Positions 5,189 to 8,139 of a stretch of DNA of 8,139 nucleotides are shown here, piece after piece. A program made the translations under genes and the position numbers. The number at the start of each line of letters is the position of its first letter. Position 1 is the first letter of the stretch. A model generated the notes under the pieces. The model worked only from the letters and a program-made list of their open reading frames with translations, was not told the DNA's origin and ran no database searches. Source of the DNA: Spirochaetota bacterium (GTDB lineage Bacteria; Spirochaetota; Spirochaetia; Treponematales; Breznakiellaceae). Where the stretch lies: assembly GCA_023398155.1 (NCBI GenBank), contig JAEWSV010000550.1:1-8139 (forward strand), written 5' to 3'.

Positions 5189-7135
5189 ATGAACCGAACA
5201 CGGGACCATGGTCGGCGAGGGCAGCGGCGCGTCCGCCGCGCCGCGTACGCGCTCGCGGCCCTAGCCCTCGCGGCGATGACGGCCGCGCCCCTGACGCTCG
5301 CGGCGGCGCTCGCTGCGGCGGCCGCTGTTCTCGGCTCCTGCACCACCACGCTGGCCCCGCGGCAGGCGGAGCCGGCCCCGAAACAGGCGGCTTCGGCCGA
5401 CGACGCAGCGAAGCGCTTCGCGGCGGCCAGGGAACAGCTCGCCGTACGGACCCCATCGACGCGGACGGAAAAGGAAGCGCTCGTCCTGGTCCACTACATG
5501 CCCTGGTTCCAAGCCCCGCCCGTCGCCGAGGGCTACGGCTTCCACTGGCATATGGGCGGCGGCGTCTTCGACCCCTTCACCACCGCCTCGGACGGCAAGG
5601 CGAACATCGCATCCCACTACTACCCGCTCACGGGTCCCTACGATACCCGGGACCCCGCCGTTCTGGATTACCAGATAGCGCTCATGAAGCTCGCGGGCAT
5701 AGACGGCGTGATCTTCGACTGGTACGGCATCGAGGACGCCCTGGACTACAAGCAGATCCACGAGTCCACCCTGGCCATGGTCGCCGCGCTTAAGCGGGCG
5801 GGCCTCAAGTTCGCCGTCTGCTACGAGGATCAGAGCATCGGCAAGATGGTGGAGGCCAAAGCCGTGTCCCGCGACGCCTCGCTGGAAGCCGGGAAAAAGG
5901 TCATGGCCTGGATGCGCGACAACTGGCTGGGCGACGAGGCCTACGTCAAGTTCGACGGCAGGCCCCTCCTCCTCTGCTTCGGTCCGCAGTTCTACGTGGA
6001 CCCGCGGCTCTGGAAACAGCTATTCGAAGGGATCGATCCCGCGCCTTACTTCGTGACCCTGGACAACCATAACGAGGCTACGGCCGACGGTTCGTACAAC
6101 TGGCCGCCCATGTGGGCCTCCGTGGGGGGCAAGTTGGGCTTGTCGCGGCTTACGGACTACCTTAACGAGTTCTACGCCGAGCAGAACGCCAAGCCCTTAC
6201 TGGTGGCGACGGCCTTCCCCGGCTTCCACGACATCTACCGCGAGGGCGGCGCGGGCGCGAGCTACGGTATCCTGGAGTACGCGGACGGCGAGACCTTCGC
6301 CTTCACCATGGAAGCGGCCCTCGCCGCGAATCCCGACGTCATCCAGATCGCCACGTGGAACGACTACGGCGAGGGCACCATCGTGGAGCCTACCATCGAG
6401 CGGGGCTTCCGCGAGCTTGAGTATCTCCAACGGGTCCAGAAAAACTTCGACCCGGCCTTCCCCTACGCCCCCGAGGATCTCCGCACGGCCCTGGAGCTCT
6501 ACAAGCTCAAGACCTCCAATAAAGACGTCGCCAAGGTCGACGCGGCCTATCGCGCCCTCTTCGCGGGAAACGCGGGCGGTTACCGCGCCGCCCTGGCGGA
6601 AGCCGGAGTGGTCCCGAGCCTCAGCGCGGCCGCCGTGCTCCGCTCCCCTGCCTCCGCCGCGGATACGGCAGGCGTCAAGGCGACCGACCCGGCGACCGCG
6701 CTGGCGACCGGCAGGCGTAACCTCGCCCTCGGCAGGCCCGCCGTCTCTTCCAGCAACATCTACGACTTCGTAGCGACCAAGGCGGTGGACGGCGAGGTCC
6801 GATCCTACTGGGAAGGCGGCGCGGGTACTTACCCGAACTTCCTGACCGTGGACCTCGGCTCCTCGCAGGCGATCCGGGGAGTGGCGGTCAAGCTCAACCC
6901 CGCGCGCATCTGGTCGCCGAGGAAGCAGACCATAGCGGTCCTCACGAGCGAAGACGGCGAAAACTTCACCGTTGCCGTGCCCGCGGCCGAATACCGCTTC
7001 GATCCCGCGGCGAACGGGAACGTCGCGGCGATTCCCCTGACCGCGACGGGGCGCTACGTACGTCTTTCCTTCACCGCCAATACGGAAGCTAAGGCCGGCC
7101 AGGCGGCGGAAATCGAGATCTACGGCGAATTATGA
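5189..7135 (+). CDS. Exported GH99-like glycoside hydrolase with F5/8 (CBM32-like) domain, lipoprotein
   Basis: This probably cleaves a glycan outside the cytoplasmic membrane to feed the transporter; GH99 enzymes are endo-acting alpha-mannosidases or alpha-1,2-mannanases. It has 648 residues. A basic start (R-R-x-R-R-V-R-R) and a long Ala-rich helix lead to a lipobox, V-L-G-S-C51, so it is likely a lipoprotein. Residues about 95-430 form a GH99/GH71-like barrel: H102-Y-M-P-W, G115-Y-G-F-H-W-H, D172-G-V-I-F-D-W-Y-G and W390-N-D-Y-G-E-G-T-I-V-E-P. In the last motif Asp392 stands where GH99 enzymes have the catalytic Glu; the acid/base Glu is kept as E395. Residues about 440-505 are a helical and Ala-rich linker, and 510-648 are a discoidin (F5/8 type C) domain likely to bind glycan. 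The gene is last in the operon. The fold call is good; the exact substrate is uncertain. Confidence 0.85.
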   Translation: MNRTRDHGRRGQRRVRRAAYALAALALAAMTAAPLTLAAALAAAAAVLGSCTTTLAPRQAEPAPKQAASADDAAKRFAAAREQLAVRTPSTRTEKEALVLVHYMPWFQAPPVAEGYGFHWHMGGGVFDPFTTASDGKANIASHYYPLTGPYDTRDPAVLDYQIALMKLAGIDGVIFDWYGIEDALDYKQIHESTLAMVAALKRAGLKFAVCYEDQSIGKMVEAKAVSRDASLEAGKKVMAWMRDNWLGDEAYVKFDGRPLLLCFGPQFYVDPRLWKQLFEGIDPAPYFVTLDNHNEATADGSYNWPPMWASVGGKLGLSRLTDYLNEFYAEQNAKPLLVATAFPGFHDIYREGGAGASYGILEYADGETFAFTMEAALAANPDVIQIATWNDYGEGTIVEPTIERGFRELEYLQRVQKNFDPAFPYAPEDLRTALELYKLKTSNKDVAKVDAAYRALFAGNAGGYRAALAEAGVVPSLSAAAVLRSPASAADTAGVKATDPATALATGRRNLALGRPAVSSSNIYDFVATKAVDGEVRSYWEGGAGTYPNFLTVDLGSSQAIRGVAVKLNPARIWSPRKQTIAVLTSEDGENFTVAVPAAEYRFDPAANGNVAAIPLTATGRYVRLSFTANTEAKAGQAAEIEIYGEL

Positions 7136-7400
7136 AGGAGCAGGATCCTCGCGGGTGTCGCGAAGCTTATGGATGGGAACGAAGGAAACGGGGGGCGCCA
7201 CGGTAGTCCGTGCGCCCGCCATCCATCCGGCGCGCCCAGACGGATCGGCGCTCATCGAATCGCGCCCCCGGCAGCGGGCCTCCTCGCGCCGGACCTTTGG
7301 TCCGCCGCTGCGGGGTCGCGCCGCTCCCCAAAAACCTATTCGGTCGCGCCGCGGCTCCGTGGGGCGCGGTAGCGCCCGCCGAGTCCTGCCCCGGGACGAA
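7136..7400. other. Gene-free, hairpin-rich intergenic region
   Basis: No credible gene is seen here. Inverted repeats follow one another. GGGCGCCACGG (7193-7203) pairs with CCGTGCGCCC (7208-7217) with one bulge, enclosed by GGATGG (7171-7176) and CCATCC (7219-7224). GCAGCGG (7271-7277) pairs with CCGCTGC (7305-7311) and encloses CGGACC-TTT-GGTCCG (7290-7304), the two right arms being contiguous. GGGG (7312-7315) can pair with CCCC (7326-7329), and GGGCGC-GGTA-GCGCCC occupies 7362-7377. TCGCGCC recurs at 7260, 7284, 7316 and 7344. None of these stems is followed by a T run on the + strand. It could be the structured 3' end of the hydrolase mRNA, a degenerate repeat element or an uncharacterised RNA. 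Confidence 0.4.
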
Positions 7401-7430
7401 AATGTAAAAGGCCACCCGGAGGGTGGCCTT
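7401..7430 (-). terminator. Intrinsic terminator of the tRNA-fMet gene
   Basis: A perfect 10-bp stem, AAGGCCACCC (7408-7417) with GGGTGGCCTT (7421-7430), has a three-base loop. Read on the - strand it lies ten bases past the tRNA 3' end and continues into TTTTACATTTT, a good U-rich tail. On the + strand the stem is followed only by TTGACTTTACT, a weak tail, so it may only partly stop the convergent hydrolase operon. Confidence 0.85.
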
Positions 7431-7440
7431 GACTTTACTA

Positions 7441-7513
7441 TAGCAGGGGCAGGACTCGAACCTGCGACCTCCGGGTTATGAGCCCGACGAGCTGCCAACT
7501 GCTCTACCCTGCG
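7441..7513 (-). tRNA. Initiator tRNA-Met (fMet), anticodon CAU
   Basis: The - strand folds as a complete 73-base cloverleaf: acceptor stem from C1 (7513), D stem GAGC/GCTC, anticodon CAT at 7480-7478, variable loop AGGTC, T stem GCAGG/CCTGC with loop TTCGAGT, and discriminator A73 (7441). Initiator identity is shown by three consecutive G-C pairs in the anticodon stem (G29-G30-G31 with C39-C40-C41), by the A11-U24 pair in the D stem and by an unpaired 1/72 position. That mismatch is C1/U72 rather than the usual C1/A72. The 3' CCA is not encoded (the next bases are TAG), so it must be added enzymatically. Confidence 0.95.
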
Positions 7514-7526
7514 TCGTGTTGAAGGG

Positions 7527-7555
7527 ACTATACCTAAACGGGAGAAGAGTGTCAA
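7527..7555 (-). promoter_or_regulatory. Sigma-70 promoter of tRNA-fMet
   Basis: On the - strand, TTGACA (7555-7550, perfect -35) is followed by a 17-base spacer and TATAGT (7532-7527, 5 of 6 to the -10 consensus). The -10 ends 13 bases before the mature tRNA 5' end, so the leader should be only about seven bases. The region is much more AT-rich than its surroundings. It lies between the PrsW-like gene and the tRNA, so the tRNA is transcribed independently of that gene. Confidence 0.9.
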
Positions 7556-7591
7556 GCGAGGTCGCGGTTAATTCGGGAAAATACACTTTTA

Positions 7592-8139
7592 TCAAAAATC
7601 TCCACCGCGTTCGGAACGAAAGAGCGGGAGGGCGGAGAGAAGGGCGATGAGCGCAAGCGCGATCGGCAGGAGGGAAGAGAAGCCGGGAAGGACGAGGGTT
7701 AGGTCGTAGACCCCGTGGATCGCCACGGCGGAGAGGAGGGCCGCGAGCGGTTTCGTCTTGGCGAGGTTCGGGGCGAAGGCGGCGGCGCCGACCCGAGCGC
7801 CGCAGGCGGCGTGGAGGGGAGCCGCGGAGAACGCGCGGACGAGGGCGACGCGCAGGTCGGCGGAGGCGTACGCGGCGGTTTCGAAGAGGGCGAAGCCGAG
7901 GCTGGCCGCGACGCCCGCGGAGGGGCCGTCTTCGGCGCGGCCGCCGAGGAAACGGCGGATTAGGCGCACGGCCGCGAATTTGGCGCACTCCTCCGTGCCG
8001 GCGATGACGACGAAGGCGCTGAAGAGCAAGGCGGGAAAACCGCGCAAGGGACGCGGCATGAGCACCTGCAGCGCCGCGGCGGGGACGACCGCGAGGATAC
8101 CGGCCGCAGCCGCGAGTAGGAATCGCTGCGGCACGAACT
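7592..8139 (-). CDS. PrsW-family intramembrane protease (5'-partial)
   Basis: This is a polytopic membrane protein of the PrsW/CPBP-related intramembrane metalloprotease group; Bacillus PrsW performs site-1 cleavage of an anti-sigma factor. Counting from the GTG at 8134, the signature motifs are all present in order: E48-E49-x-x-K52, F84-E85, H108 and H140-x-x-x-D144. Hydrophobic segments lie at about 5-25, 33-47, 75-92, 130-150 and 154-171, and a short polar tail ends in G-G-D-F. The frame remains open to the right edge of the window (the codon before the GTG is TTC). Relatives have a first membrane helix and an Arg-Asp/Pro-Glu-Pro region before this point, so the N-terminus is probably missing and the GTG is likely an internal Val. 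Its substrate is unknown, and nothing ties it to the sugar locus, which is convergent. Confidence 0.8.
   Translation of the reverse strand, partial: FVPQRFLLAAAAGILAVVPAAALQVLMPRPLRGFPALLFSAFVVIAGTEECAKFAAVRLIRRFLGGRAEDGPSAGVAASLGFALFETAAYASADLRVALVRAFSAAPLHAACGARVGAAAFAPNLAKTKPLAALLSAVAIHGVYDLTLVLPGFSSLLPIALALIALLSALPLFRSERGGDF

Noticed and set aside
3207..5456. A 749-codon open frame on the - strand across the permease genes
   Set aside because: Its product is a low-complexity mix of Arg, Glu, Asp, Gly and His with no domain, and it lies opposite genes with clear family motifs. It is a by-product of GC-rich codon use.
7312..7334. GGGG/CCCC stem followed by AAAAA as a terminator
   Set aside because: The stem is only four pairs and is followed by A residues on the + strand. 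On the - strand the T run precedes the stem, so it does not work in either direction.
7155..7481. A + strand open frame ending in G-A-G-L-E-P-A-T-S-G-L
   Set aside because: That ending is the well-known false peptide from reading antisense through a tRNA gene; the rest spans the hairpin-rich region and shows no domain.
7130..7555. A - strand open frame containing N-P-E-V-A-G-S-S-P-A-P-A
   Set aside because: This is another familiar artefact of translating a tRNA gene; the frame runs through the tRNA and its promoter.
7136..8139. CRISPR array or insertion sequence
   Set aside because: The repeats are too short and irregular for CRISPR, and no transposase frame or terminal inverted repeats with target duplication are seen.

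Overview
The window (8,139 bases, high GC) carries a carbohydrate-uptake locus on the + strand: a membrane-bound AraC-type regulator, an ABC sugar-importer operon (binding protein and two permeases), and an exported GH99-like glycoside hydrolase with a C-terminal carbohydrate-binding domain. On the - strand, converging on it, are an initiator tRNA-Met gene and a PrsW-type membrane protease. The organism looks diderm: the solute-binding protein has a cleavable signal peptide with no lipobox. The mature start of that protein (A-A-G-Q-G-E after the signal peptide) and the combination of genes resemble high-GC Spirochaetota (Treponema/Spirochaeta relatives). This placement is a judgement from recognition and has not been tested.

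Region by region: 3-1733 is the regulator, cut off by the left edge of the window, followed by its own intrinsic terminator, whose stem overlaps the stop codon. 1751-1938 is the control region of the transport operon. It holds a 10-bp direct repeat with a 21-bp period (the usual spacing of AraC-family half-sites), phased A/T tracts, a candidate -10 box and two CCCGCGGG palindromes. 1939-3342 is the binding protein, 3420-4295 and 4299-5174 are the two permeases, and 5189-7135 is the hydrolase. These four genes are tightly spaced and read as one operon, with a pair of mutually exclusive hairpins between the binding protein and the first permease. 7136-7400 has no gene but is packed with inverted repeats. 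7401-7430 is the tRNA terminator, 7441-7513 is tRNA-fMet, 7527-7555 is its near-consensus promoter, and 7592-8139 is the C-terminal part of the PrsW-family protein, cut off by the right edge.

Proposed working: the regulator probably senses a ligand outside the cytoplasmic membrane and switches on the operon. The surface or periplasmic lipoprotein hydrolase releases oligosaccharides, possibly alpha-mannosides, from a glycan. The binding protein captures them and the two permeases import them using an ATPase encoded elsewhere, since none is present here. No entirely new system is evident. The points most worth a second look are the Glu-to-Asp change in the GH99 catalytic motif, the putative 21-bp-spaced operator, the structured 7136-7400 region and the unusual C1/U72 mismatch of the initiator tRNA.
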